A stretch of 20,845 nt of DNA, taken from assembly GCA_041572755.1 (NCBI GenBank), contig JBFFRY010000036.1, positions 1-20,845 on the forward strand, written 5' to 3'. Within the stretch, counting starts at the first letter, position 1; each line of letters begins with the position of its first letter. Of this stretch, positions 1 to 6,639 are shown piece after piece. Both the position numbers and the translations under genes were made by a program. The notes beneath the pieces are model-generated. The model was not told the origin of the DNA and did not search any database. It was given only the letters and a program-made list of their open reading frames with translations. Source of the stretch: JBFELU01 sp041572755 (GTDB lineage: Bacteria; Actinomycetota; Acidimicrobiia; Spongiisociales; UBA11373).

Positions 1-96
1 CGGAGCGGGCGCCGGGGCCACCGGCTGCGGAGCGGGGACCGGGGCCACCGGCTGCGGAGCGGGGACCGGGGCCACCGGCTGCGGAGCGGGGACCGG
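1..96 (-). repeat. 27-bp tandem repeats encoding the E2 Pro-Ala linker
   Basis: Three identical full 27-bp units lie at 16-42, 43-69 and 70-96, with a diverged partial unit at 1-15. Read on the minus strand each unit encodes nine residues (PVPAPQPVA), the flexible linker after the lipoyl domain. The exact DNA identity of the units suggests recent expansion by slippage or unequal crossover, and the array may continue past the window edge. Confidence 0.93.
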
Positions 97-372
97 TTGC
101 ACCGCGGCGGCCGGCGCCGGGGCGGCGGCCTCACCGGGCCCCACGATGACTGCGAGCGGGGTGCCCACGGCGACCGTCTCACCGGCGGGCACGAGGATCT
201 CCTCCAGGACACCCGCAGCCGGTGACGGCACCTCCGTGTCCACCTTGTCGGTAGAGACCTCCAGAAGGATCTCGTCCTCAGCCACCGAGTCACCCGCCTG
301 CTTGGCCCAGCGCAGGATGGTTCCCTCCGTGACCGTCTCCCCCAACTGGGGCATCGTCACCGTGACCGCCAT
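1..372 (-). CDS. 2-oxoacid dehydrogenase E2 (dihydrolipoamide acyltransferase), N-terminal lipoyl domain, partial
   Basis: The first 124 codons of an acyltransferase that carries acyl groups on a swinging lipoyl arm in a pyruvate, 2-oxoglutarate or branched-chain 2-oxoacid dehydrogenase complex. Residues 1-80 form a biotinyl/lipoyl domain (starts MAVTVTMPQLGE). The lipoylated lysine is Lys43 in the STDKVDTE turn. From about residue 85 an Ala-Pro-rich flexible linker begins, with a tandem 9-residue repeat running off the window edge. The peripheral-subunit-binding and catalytic domains lie outside. The ATG is preceded by a good GAGGAGG ribosome-binding site at 13 to 7 bases upstream. It lies 75 bp downstream of lpd on the same strand, so E3 and E2 are probably co-transcribed. 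Which 2-oxoacid is the substrate cannot be told from the lipoyl domain. Confidence 0.9.
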   Translation of the reverse strand, partial: MAVTVTMPQLGETVTEGTILRWAKQAGDSVAEDEILLEVSTDKVDTEVPSPAAGVLEEILVPAGETVAVGTPLAVIVGPGEAAAPAPAAAVQPVPAPQPVAPVPAPQPVAPVPAPQPVAPAPAP

Positions 373-421
373 CGGCTGCCTCCTCTACGTAGCTACGAGT
401 GTAAGGACTGCCGAAGCGATA

Positions 422-434
422 TCGAGGACCTCGA
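422..434. promoter_or_regulatory. 13-bp palindrome between lpd and E2 genes
   Basis: TCGAGGACCTCGA is a perfect palindrome around a central base, in the 75-bp gap between lpd and the E2 gene. It could be a protein-binding site or chance in GC-rich DNA. Only the symmetry is seen directly. Confidence 0.2.
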
Positions 435-447
435 CATGGATCATGGA

Positions 448-1821
448 CTAGTGGAGGCTCTTCCCGGCCGCAGCGAGCAGCGTCTCCCCCACCGCCTCGG
501 CGAGAGTCGGGTGGGCGTGGATGAAGGAGGCGGCTTCGGCCGGCATCGCCTCCCAGCCCACCGCCAGCATCAATTCGTGGATCAGCTCCCCGGCCGCCGG
601 GCCGACGATCGTGGCGCCCACCACCGGGCCGTCGCGCTTGACGACCAGCCGGACGGTCCCCTCCGCCTTCCCCTGGATCAGCGCCCGGGCCACGCCCCCG
701 AACCCGTGGGCGGTGGTCGTCACCTCGAGACCGGCCTCCTGGGCCTGGGCTTCGGTCATCCCCACCGCGGCCACCTCGGGGTTGCTGTACACGACGAGCG
801 GTATCGCCCGGTAGTCGACGGCGGCAGACTCACCCGTGGCGATGTGCGTCACGGCGGCGATACCCTCGGCAAAGCCCGCGTGGGCCAATTGAGGTGTCCC
901 GGCAACGATGTCGCCCACGGCGTAGACACCAGGTTCGCCGGTTGCCTGGGTGGCGGGGTCGACGACCACAAAGCCCCGGTCGACCACGACCCCGGTCCCC
1001 TCGAGGCCCACCTCGCCGGTCACCGGCGCCCGGCCTACTGCGACGAGAACCGCATCGACGGTCACACTCTCGCCCCCGAACGGCACGTTGACGCCGTCGG
1101 GGGTGACTGCGGCCGGCTCGACCGCGGTGCCGGTGCGGATCTCCACACCCCGCTTCTGGAGCGCCCGGGCGAGGAGGCGAGCGGCCGCCGGTTCCATACC
1201 GGGAACGACCTGATCCAAGACCTCGAACAGATGGACCTCGACGCCCAGATCGGCCAGCAGCGAGGCGAACTCGACCCCGATCGCTCCCGCTCCGATGATC
1301 GCCACGCTCCGGGGGCGCTCCCTCCAGTCGAGGGCCTGATCAGACGTCACGATGCGCACCCCGTCGATCGGGTAGCCGGGGATGGTGCGGGGCACCGAAC
1401 CCATCGCCAGGACGATCGAACGGGCCTCCACTCGCTGCACCGAACCGTCGGCGGCGGCCACCTCGACACCACCGGGGAGGGCCAGGCGGCCGGAGCCGGC
1501 GATCACGTCCACCTTGCGCTGCTTCAGCAGGCCGGTGAGTCCCTTGTGGAGCCGGTCGACGATGCCGTTCTTGCGTTCCAGCGCCCGGCCCCAGTCCAGG
1601 GCGGGAGCCGGCACGACGACACCGAAGTCGGACGCTTCGGAGACCTCGGTGAAGACCTCTGCGGTCTGCAACCAGGACTTGGCCGGAATGCAGCCGCGAT
1701 GGAGACAGGTCCCCCCGATCAGGGACTGCTCGATCAGGGCGACGTCGAGTCCGAAATTGTGGGCGTAGAGGGCAGCCGCATAGCCACCCGGTCCACCCCC
1801 GATGATGGCAACGTCGTGCAC
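448..1821 (-). CDS. lpd: Dihydrolipoamide dehydrogenase (E3)
   Basis: Flavoprotein that re-oxidises the dihydrolipoyl arm of 2-oxoacid dehydrogenase complexes (or of the glycine cleavage system) and passes electrons to NAD+. It has 457 residues, the usual family size. The N-terminal FAD-binding motif is GGGPGG at residues 8-13, followed by the redox-active disulfide Cys39-Cys44 in GGTCLHRGCIPAK. A second Rossmann motif (IGAGAIGVEFASLLADLG) binds NAD. The FAD contact YAVGDI lies before the dimer domain, which carries the catalytic HPTLAE His-Glu pair near the end. The start is a GTG with GGGGAG six bases upstream. The gene precedes the E2 gene on the same strand. The assignment is firm; which complex it mainly serves is inferred from the neighbour. 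Confidence 0.95.
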   Translation of the reverse strand: MHDVAIIGGGPGGYAAALYAHNFGLDVALIEQSLIGGTCLHRGCIPAKSWLQTAEVFTEVSEASDFGVVVPAPALDWGRALERKNGIVDRLHKGLTGLLKQRKVDVIAGSGRLALPGGVEVAAADGSVQRVEARSIVLAMGSVPRTIPGYPIDGVRIVTSDQALDWRERPRSVAIIGAGAIGVEFASLLADLGVEVHLFEVLDQVVPGMEPAAARLLARALQKRGVEIRTGTAVEPAAVTPDGVNVPFGGESVTVDAVLVAVGRAPVTGEVGLEGTGVVVDRGFVVVDPATQATGEPGVYAVGDIVAGTPQLAHAGFAEGIAAVTHIATGESAAVDYRAIPLVVYSNPEVAAVGMTEAQAQEAGLEVTTTAHGFGGVARALIQGKAEGTVRLVVKRDGPVVGATIVGPAAGELIHELMLAVGWEAMPAEAASFIHAHPTLAEAVGETLLAAAGKSLH

Positions 1822-1902
1822 GATGGACTCCCCGGTCGGCTCGGTCGCCGAGATTAGCGTGGCCCGTCGGTGGGACCGCAGGTGGGTGTACCCTCACCCG
1901 CG

Positions 1903-1992
1903 GTGCAGACCCGCTACCTCATCATTGCCGCCTTGGTCACCGCGCTCGTGATCCTCGGAGCCTCGGTGGTGTGGTTCCTCATGGCCGCATGA
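1903..1992 (+). CDS. 29-residue single-pass membrane peptide
   Basis: A very short open frame, GTG start, encoding Gln-Thr-Arg-Tyr followed by an uninterrupted hydrophobic stretch (residues 5-29) that would span the membrane once. Its TGA stop overlaps the ATG of the following hydrolase in ATGA, the same 4-nt coupling used by several gene pairs here. Third codon positions are mostly G or C, like the real genes. In-frame GTG codons at 1882 and 1870 are alternative starts. No strong ribosome-binding site is seen; a leaderless or weakly initiated message is possible. I do not recognise a family. Function is unknown; it may be a small membrane partner or only a leader peptide for the hydrolase. 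Confidence 0.45.
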   Translation: MQTRYLIIAALVTALVILGASVVWFLMAA

Positions 1993-2636
1993 CCGTCGCT
2001 CTCATCGACCTGGAAACGGCAGACGGGCTCGCCCTCGAGGCCCGCTGGGATGGGGTCGAGGGGCAACCCGATGGAGTGGTGGTGCTCTCCCATCCCCATC
2101 CCCTCCAGGGGGGAACAATGACGGTGCCGCTGCTCCAAGCGATCACCGATCACCTCGTCGACGCCGGAGCGGCGGTGCTCCGGTTCAACTTCCGGGGCGT
2201 GGGCCGATCGGAGGGCGGATGGGGAGGCGGCACCGCCGAGATCGGCGACCTCGACACCGCCGTCGAACACGCGCGCACCACGCACCCCGGTGCCGAGATC
2301 GGTCTGGCCGGCTGGTCGTTCGGGGCAGTCACGACCCTCCGGTGGCAGGCGCGGACCGACGACACGAGCCGAGTGGCGGCCGTCGCTCCCCCAGTGCGGC
2401 TCCCCGCCGGAGGCGAAGCCCCGGCCCCGGCGGCACTCGCCCCGGCCGCCCGCCTCTTCCTGGTGGGGGATCGGGATCAGTTCGTGACGGCCGAGGAGTT
2501 GACCGCCTACGCCGAAGAGGCCGGGGGCACGATCGAGGTCCTCACGGGAAGTGATCACTTCTTCGCGCTCCGCCACCGCCGGGTGGCGGAGTTGGTGACC
2601 CGCCATCTGGTGGGACGGCGGCCGGGTCCCTCCTAG
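1989..2636 (+). CDS. Alpha/beta hydrolase (dienelactone-hydrolase-like)
   Basis: A compact 215-residue serine hydrolase of the predicted alpha/beta hydrolase group that resembles dienelactone hydrolases. Visible marks are the SHPHPLQGGTM oxyanion-hole region (residues 34-44), RFNFRGVGRSEG (65-76), the nucleophile elbow GWSFG with Ser110, the acid Asp163 in VGDRDQF, and the base His190 in GSDHFF. No signal peptide is seen, so it is probably cytoplasmic. An in-frame GTG exists at 1971, but the ATG at 1989 overlaps the upstream 29-codon frame by four bases and gives a natural N-terminus. Its stop overlaps that of the convergent gene on the other strand (shared CTAG). The substrate is unknown. 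Confidence 0.85.
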   Translation: MTVALIDLETADGLALEARWDGVEGQPDGVVVLSHPHPLQGGTMTVPLLQAITDHLVDAGAAVLRFNFRGVGRSEGGWGGGTAEIGDLDTAVEHARTTHPGAEIGLAGWSFGAVTTLRWQARTDDTSRVAAVAPPVRLPAGGEAPAPAALAPAARLFLVGDRDQFVTAEELTAYAEEAGGTIEVLTGSDHFFALRHRRVAELVTRHLVGRRPGPS

Positions 2637-2836
2637 CGAGCCCGGAAGCCCCGGTTGCGGGCCTCCGCCTCGGTGTCGGGACCGAACGAGGAGAGGGATC
2701 CCTTCGCAAGCAGGTCGCCGGCTTCGATGACCGCCTCCAACTCGGCGAACTGAGCCGGGTCGTCGCAGTCGTAGAAGATCATTCGATCCCGGACCCCGAT
2801 GAACCTGCTCTGCGGGAACCGACGCAATCTCGCCAT
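2633..2836 (-). CDS. Small hypothetical protein, 67 aa
   Basis: A 67-residue basic-then-acidic protein: a positively charged N-terminus (MARLRRFPQSR), a central FYDCDDPAQFAELEAVIEAG stretch that looks helical, and a C-terminal charged segment. The ATG has a strong AGGAGGGAACC ribosome-binding site directly upstream, which decides the start over a longer frame. It begins ten bases after the stop of the lipoprotein gene on the same strand, so the two are probably co-transcribed, and its stop overlaps that of the convergent hydrolase. I do not recognise a family. The strong ribosome-binding site and tight packing are the main grounds for calling it real. Confidence 0.7.
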   Translation of the reverse strand: MARLRRFPQSRFIGVRDRMIFYDCDDPAQFAELEAVIEAGDLLAKGSLSSFGPDTEAEARNRGFRAR

Positions 2837-2846
2837 TGGTTCCCTC

Positions 2847-3248
2847 CTAGGACCGATTGAGTGACACCACCGCTGCGGTACCCGAATCCAGCGCCGAAAG
2901 CACGATCTCGCCACGCAGCGATCCCTTGCTGAACTCGACCTGCCAGTTCAGATCGGTTCCATCCGACCGGTCCACCACGTAGCCCTCGTTGACCAGTTCG
3001 ACCGTGAAGAACGCCACCGTCGCCGAAAGGTCGGATCTGGCGTTGACGCTGAACTCCGTGCGGTGGTTGACCCGGTCGATCAGGGTCGAGCCGATCGAGG
3101 ATCCGCTCGGCAGGGGGAACCCCCCCGGCACCGTCTCGGGGAGCTCCCCGCTTCCGAACTCGACCGGTTCGGCGTCGTCGTCACCACCGCAGGCGGCGGC
3201 TCCCAAGACCAAGAAGAGAACCGTGAGGAGGGTTCCGATTCGTTGCAT
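2847..3248 (-). CDS. Secreted lipoprotein, unknown function
   Basis: A 133-residue protein with a classic lipoprotein signal: Arg at position 3, a hydrophobic core, and the lipobox LGAAAC, giving lipidation on Cys20. This is followed by a Gly/Asp-rich acidic tether and a small mature domain of roughly 95 residues (containing TEFSVNARSDLSATVAFFTV and a C-terminal VVSLNRS). After maturation it should sit on the outer face of the cytoplasmic membrane. No catalytic motif is evident and I do not recognise the fold. It starts a short leftward unit with the 67-aa gene. A TAGAAT -10 box lies 13 bp upstream of the ATG, and no ribosome-binding site is visible, suggesting a nearly leaderless message. 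Confidence 0.82.
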   Translation of the reverse strand: MQRIGTLLTVLFLVLGAAACGGDDDAEPVEFGSGELPETVPGGFPLPSGSSIGSTLIDRVNHRTEFSVNARSDLSATVAFFTVELVNEGYVVDRSDGTDLNWQVEFSKGSLRGEIVLSALDSGTAAVVSLNRS

Positions 3249-3260
3249 GGTGGACGCCTG

Positions 3261-3266
3261 ATTCTA
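3261..3266 (-). promoter_or_regulatory. Candidate -10 box for the lipoprotein gene
   Basis: TAGAAT on the minus strand, one mismatch from TATAAT, sits so that transcription would begin about five bases before the lipoprotein ATG at 3248. No convincing -35 is present at 17-18 bp. Confidence 0.4.
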
Positions 3267-3351
3267 GGCGGCCCGGCGGCCGGCTCTTCCCACCAACGAT
3301 GGTGTCGGTTCGCCCACGGGCAAGACGGCGGCCGGGCCCGGGCGGGGTTCC

Positions 3352-3370
3352 AACCGCCACGGCGGCGGTT
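3352..3370 (-). terminator. Candidate stem-loop after the mutase gene
   Basis: AACCGCC-ACGGC-GGCGGTT forms a perfect 7-bp stem with a 5-base loop in the 184-bp space between the mutase stop and the lipoprotein start. There is no U-rich tail on the minus strand, so it may be a non-canonical terminator or only a structural element. The rest of this gap holds no gene I can support. Confidence 0.35.
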
Positions 3371-3432
3371 CTTCCAGCGCAAACAGGAGAGCACTCGCCA
3401 GGATCGATCGAACCAGCGCCCTCCGCACTGCG

Positions 3433-5073
3433 TCAGACCCGGGGCGGCTCACGGTATCTCCCGAACACGCCGGCCAGCGCATCGACGATCTCGCCCTCGG
3501 TGGCTCGAAGGCGGGCCGCTTCGAGTATGAGCGGCATCAGGTTGGCCTCTCCCCGAGCGGCCTCGGCGAGAGCATCGAGCGACGTTTCGACGGCCGAGCC
3601 GTCACGCCCATCCCGCACCATCGCCACCCGGCGGCACTGCTCTCTCTCGATGTCGGCTCCGATGCGGAGGATCTCCAGTTCCTCTTCCTCCGCGTCGGCG
3701 TACTTGTTGACACCGACGATCGCCCGCTCCCCCGAGTCGAGGGCCTTCTCGAACTCGTAGGCGGAGTCGGCGAGCGCGGTCTGGAACCAGCCCTCCTCGA
3801 TGCCGCGCAGCACACCGTCGAGCATCGAACCGTCCCCCATGCGGTCCACCTGGTCGAGGATGTCGAGAATCTGCGCCTCCATGCGATCGGTCATCTCCTC
3901 CACGAACCAGGATCCCCCCAGTGGATCGATCACATCGGTGACCCCCGCCTCTTCGGCCAGCACATGCTGGGTGCGCAGGGCGATCTCGGCGGCCCGCTCC
4001 GTCGGCAAGGCATACACCTCATCCAGCGCATTGGTGTGAAGGCTCTGGGTGCCGCCCAGGATCGCGGCGAGAGCTTCGACGGTGGTTCTGACCACGTTGT
4101 TGTCCGGTTGCTGGGCCGTCAGCGACACCCCTGCCGTCTGGGTGTGAAAGCGCAGCTTCCTCGACCGCTCGTCCCCAGCCCCGTAGCGGTCCCGCATCCA
4201 CCGGGCCCAGATCCGTCGCGCCGCCCGGTACTTGGAGATCTCCTCGAAGAAGTCGATGTGAGCGTCGAAGAAGAACGAGAGTCGCGGGGCGAACTCGTCG
4301 ACCACCATGCCGGCCCGCACTCCCGCCTCGACGTAGGCGAACCCGTCGGCCAACGTGAAGGCCGCTTCCTGAGCCGCGGTCGATCCCGCCTCCCTGATGT
4401 GGTAACCCGAGATCGAGATCGTGTTCCATTGCGGCACCTCGTCACGACAGAAGGCGATCATGTCGGTGATGAGCCTCAGGTGAGGCTCGGGGGGGAAGAT
4501 CCACTCCTTCTGGGCTATGTACTCCTTGAGAATGTCGTTCTGCAAGGTCCCCCGCAGGCGCTCCAAGGGGACCCCCTGCTCCTCGGCGGCGACGAGCAGG
4601 AAAGCGAAGAGGATCTGGGCAGGTCCGTTGATCGTCATCGAGACCGAGACCTCACCGAGCGGAATGCCCTCGAACAGCGCCGACATGTCGTCTGCGCTGT
4701 CGATCGCCACCCCGCAGTGACCGACCTCACCAAGTGACCGTTCGCCGTCCGAGTCGAGGCCCATCAGCGTCGGCATGTCGAAGGCCACCGAGAGGCCGTG
4801 CTGGCCCTGGGAGAGTAGGTGCCGGAAGCGCGCGTTGGTCTCGGCGACACCGGCAAACCCGGCAAACTGACGGATCGTCCAGGGCTTGCCCCGGTACCCG
4901 GTGACGTGGATGCCTCGGGTGTAGGGATGGGCGCCGGGGTAGCCGATCCGTTCGTCCGGCTCGCCTTCGGAGGGCAGCCCGAGGGCGGGAAGCTCCTGGA
5001 AGGACATCGTGACGAAACGGTCGCGCCGCTTCTCGGAGTCCCGGTATGCCTTCTCCCACTCGTCCCGCTTCAC
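3433..5073 (-). CDS. Methylmalonyl-CoA mutase large (catalytic) subunit, stand-alone
   Basis: Adenosylcobalamin-dependent acyl-CoA mutase, interconverting methylmalonyl-CoA and succinyl-CoA in propionate and branched-chain metabolism. The 546 residues cover only the substrate-binding TIM barrel; the C-terminal B12-binding domain is absent, so a separate small subunit must be encoded elsewhere. With the GTG start, the residues matching the substrate-contacting Tyr89, Arg207 and His244 of the Propionibacterium enzyme are Tyr60 (VTGYRGKPW), Arg200 (PHLRLITD) and His225 (SISGYHIREAG). This favours methylmalonyl-CoA over isobutyryl-CoA as substrate. Other family marks are GLSVAFDMPT, QNDILKEY, FAPRLSFFFDAH and GGTQSLHTNALDE. 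The GTG overlaps the stop of the zinc-ribbon gene in GTGA, with GGAGG upstream. It is last in a four-gene leftward operon. Confidence 0.92.
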   Translation of the reverse strand: MKRDEWEKAYRDSEKRRDRFVTMSFQELPALGLPSEGEPDERIGYPGAHPYTRGIHVTGYRGKPWTIRQFAGFAGVAETNARFRHLLSQGQHGLSVAFDMPTLMGLDSDGERSLGEVGHCGVAIDSADDMSALFEGIPLGEVSVSMTINGPAQILFAFLLVAAEEQGVPLERLRGTLQNDILKEYIAQKEWIFPPEPHLRLITDMIAFCRDEVPQWNTISISGYHIREAGSTAAQEAAFTLADGFAYVEAGVRAGMVVDEFAPRLSFFFDAHIDFFEEISKYRAARRIWARWMRDRYGAGDERSRKLRFHTQTAGVSLTAQQPDNNVVRTTVEALAAILGGTQSLHTNALDEVYALPTERAAEIALRTQHVLAEEAGVTDVIDPLGGSWFVEEMTDRMEAQILDILDQVDRMGDGSMLDGVLRGIEEGWFQTALADSAYEFEKALDSGERAIVGVNKYADAEEEELEILRIGADIEREQCRRVAMVRDGRDGSAVETSLDALAEAARGEANLMPLILEAARLRATEGEIVDALAGVFGRYREPPRV

Positions 5074-5336
5074 GCCTCGCCTCCCTCCACGACGACGGCC
5101 TCTCCACACATCGGACACGGGGCCGTCGCCACGTCCCCCACGATGAACGAGAAACCGCAGAAATCACATTCCACCCGCGGCGAGGGGGCGTCGGCAACCG
5201 GCTCCGGGGCCGGTGGCCGCTCCAGGGTGTCGGGTCCGCCCCGGATCTCGTTCGTCGTCCCGCACGCCGGGCACTGAAACCGGCCTACTCCGGGGACGTC
5301 GAACTGGACCTGGCACCGTCCACACCGCACGATCAT
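5070..5336 (-). CDS. Small double zinc-ribbon protein
   Basis: An 88-residue protein with two treble-clef-like zinc ribbons: CGRC at residues 5-8 with CPAC about 15 residues later, and CDFC near residue 57 with CPMC about 15 residues later. Each pair can hold one zinc ion. The linker is rich in Pro and Glu. The first ribbon resembles MJ0042-type zinc fingers found at the N-termini of many bacterial proteins. It has a GGGGAGG ribosome-binding site. It is locked between neighbours by 4-nt overlaps at both ends (ATGA with the upstream membrane protein, GTGA with the mutase), so it is probably made in fixed ratio with them. A role as a metal-binding accessory or nucleic-acid-binding protein is possible, but nothing here shows it. 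Confidence 0.8.
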   Translation of the reverse strand: MIVRCGRCQVQFDVPGVGRFQCPACGTTNEIRGGPDTLERPPAPEPVADAPSPRVECDFCGFSFIVGDVATAPCPMCGEAVVVEGGEA

Positions 5337-5752
5337 GGAATCGCCTCCCCTTCCACCGGTGGTCCGACGGCACCGATCGCCACCAGGTATTCGGCCTCGA
5401 ATGCGAGCACCGTGGCGATGTCGTCGGGGTCGTAGCGGCGCCCGTCGGAGTCGGCGGCGTGCTCACCGATGTAGGCGACCGAGTCCTCGCCACCGATCAC
5501 CGGGGGAGCATCGTCGCGGCGCGAGGCGATCGTCTGCTTGTGCATCAGCCCCCACTCGAGGATCGAGGCTATGTCTCCGTTCGACAGCGACCGCTCCGCC
5601 GGGAGCCGATCACCGATGAAAGCGGCGGCGTCATCGAGAACGTAGACGGCCGGACCTCCATCGGGGGCACGACGGGCCTCCTGCCACACCATGACGGCGA
5701 CGACGGCGAGGAAGACGGCAAAGAGGATCGCACCAAACGCAACCGCACCCAT
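5333..5752 (-). CDS. Membrane-anchored protein with an internal duplicated motif
   Basis: A 139-residue protein of unknown family. Residues 3-23 form one N-terminal transmembrane helix, leaving a soluble acidic domain. That domain contains two copies of the same motif: residues 40-75 (DDAAAFIGD then DIASILEWG) and residues 89-126 (EDSVAYIGE then DIATVLAFE). They share the pattern [DE]D..A[FY]IG[DE], a variable loop of 11-13 residues, then DIA[ST][IV]L and a helix. The start ATG has no clear ribosome-binding site, but TACGAT lies six bases upstream and could be a -10 box for leaderless transcription. Its stop overlaps the zinc-ribbon start in ATGA. The operon links it to a B12-dependent mutase. 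Function is unknown. Confidence 0.75.
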   Translation of the reverse strand: MGAVAFGAILFAVFLAVVAVMVWQEARRAPDGGPAVYVLDDAAAFIGDRLPAERSLSNGDIASILEWGLMHKQTIASRRDDAPPVIGGEDSVAYIGEHAADSDGRRYDPDDIATVLAFEAEYLVAIGAVGPPVEGEAIP

Positions 5753-5785
5753 GAAGCCATCGTACCGCCGCCCCGGTGGTGATCC

Positions 5786-5950
5786 TCAGTCGCCGGCGAT
5801 CTCGCGCACCAGGCGCCACCGCATGGTGGCGGGGCCGGAGTACATGCAGATGGGGGCGAGTTCGCCGCGTCGGATGAAGAGGCAGTGCCCGTGATCGTCG
5901 GCGAAGTACCCGGTGGAGGGAGACGGGAACCCGGTGTGTATGACGAGCAT
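5786..5950 (-). CDS. Small hypothetical protein, 54 aa
   Basis: A 54-residue protein starting MLVIHTGFPSPSTGYF, with a central DDHGHCLFIRRGEL stretch and a C-terminal MRWRLVREIAGD. The ATG at 5950 has a GAGGAGG ribosome-binding site ten bases upstream, which decides it over the longer in-frame ATG at 5992. It is first in the leftward run leading to the mutase, 33 bp before the membrane protein. The several His, Asp and Cys residues might bind metal, but there is no recognised motif. I do not know its family. Confidence 0.6.
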   Translation of the reverse strand: MLVIHTGFPSPSTGYFADDHGHCLFIRRGELAPICMYSGPATMRWRLVREIAGD

Positions 5951-6041
5951 CGGTGACCTCCTCGACCGCGACATCGGTCGCTCGGCGAGCACCCTTGAGA
6001 GATCGCTTGACCCGGGCCGGTCCTAGGCTGAGGGAGTCACG

Positions 6042-6614
6042 ATGAGCGTCGACACGGTCAACGTCTTCTTTGCTGCGGGTGCGCTTCTGGGATTCGTCTT
6101 GCTGCCCGCCTTCGTCGTGCTCGTCGCGGCGGCGCGCCGGTCCGAGACTGCGGCGGCGTGGCGTGACCTGATCGTCGACTCGTTCGGCCCCTACGCACTC
6201 GTGCTGGCCGCCTCCTTGGCGGTCGGTGCCGTCGCCGGGAGCCTCTACTACTCCGAGATCGTCGATTGGGAGCCGTGTGAGTTCTGCTGGTACCAACGAA
6301 CGGCCATGTATCCCCTGGCCGTGATCACGGTCATCGCAGCCTGGCGCCGAGATCACCGGGTCGGCCGCTACGTCTATCCCTTGGCCGCCATCGGCGCCGG
6401 GCTGGCCGGCTACCACTACCTCATCCAGAACGCTCCCTCACTCGCCCCGGAGACCTGCTCTCTGGCGGTCCCCTGCACCACCAAGCTGATCTGGGAGTTC
6501 GGGTTCGTCTCGATGCCTCTGATCGGCGTCGCCACATTCGGGGCTATCGTGGCCTTCGTCTGGATCGCCGCGGCGCATGCAGTCCGCAGCCCAGACCCAC
6601 CGGCCGGAACCTGA
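6042..6614 (+). CDS. DsbB/BdbC-like disulfide bond formation membrane protein
   Basis: A 190-residue integral membrane protein of the DsbB family, which passes electrons from a thiol oxidase (DsbA-like) to quinones. Hydrophobic segments fall at about residues 8-31, 50-70, 87-101, 109-127 and 155-178. The first redox pair is Cys79-Cys82 (CEFCWYQR, the family hallmark) after the second segment. The second pair is Cys139 and Cys145, in the loop before the last segment. A GGGAG ribosome-binding site lies before the ATG. Two thioredoxin-fold genes follow directly, which fits an extracytoplasmic thiol-redox operon. One extra N-terminal segment is present compared with the four-helix core. The family call is firm; the exact partner is inferred from the context. 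Confidence 0.9.
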   Translation: MSVDTVNVFFAAGALLGFVLLPAFVVLVAAARRSETAAAWRDLIVDSFGPYALVLAASLAVGAVAGSLYYSEIVDWEPCEFCWYQRTAMYPLAVITVIAAWRRDHRVGRYVYPLAAIGAGLAGYHYLIQNAPSLAPETCSLAVPCTTKLIWEFGFVSMPLIGVATFGAIVAFVWIAAAHAVRSPDPPAGT

Positions 6615-6639
6615 CCGGCTATCGACCGAGGAGCATCCC

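Noticed and set aside
1..96. Tandem repeats as a CRISPR-like array
   Set aside because: The units abut without spacers and encode a Pro-Ala linker in frame.
436..1857. 473-codon open frame antisense to lpd
   Set aside because: It mirrors the lpd gene, has composition biased to Arg, Gly, His and Asp with no recognisable motif, and is a usual by-product of GC-rich coding DNA.
3264..3482. Possible small leftward gene between the mutase and the lipoprotein
   Set aside because: A 54-codon version starting after the mutase stop is Pro/Arg-rich, has weaker third-position GC than the true genes, no clear ribosome-binding site, and contains the stem-loop at 3352-3370.
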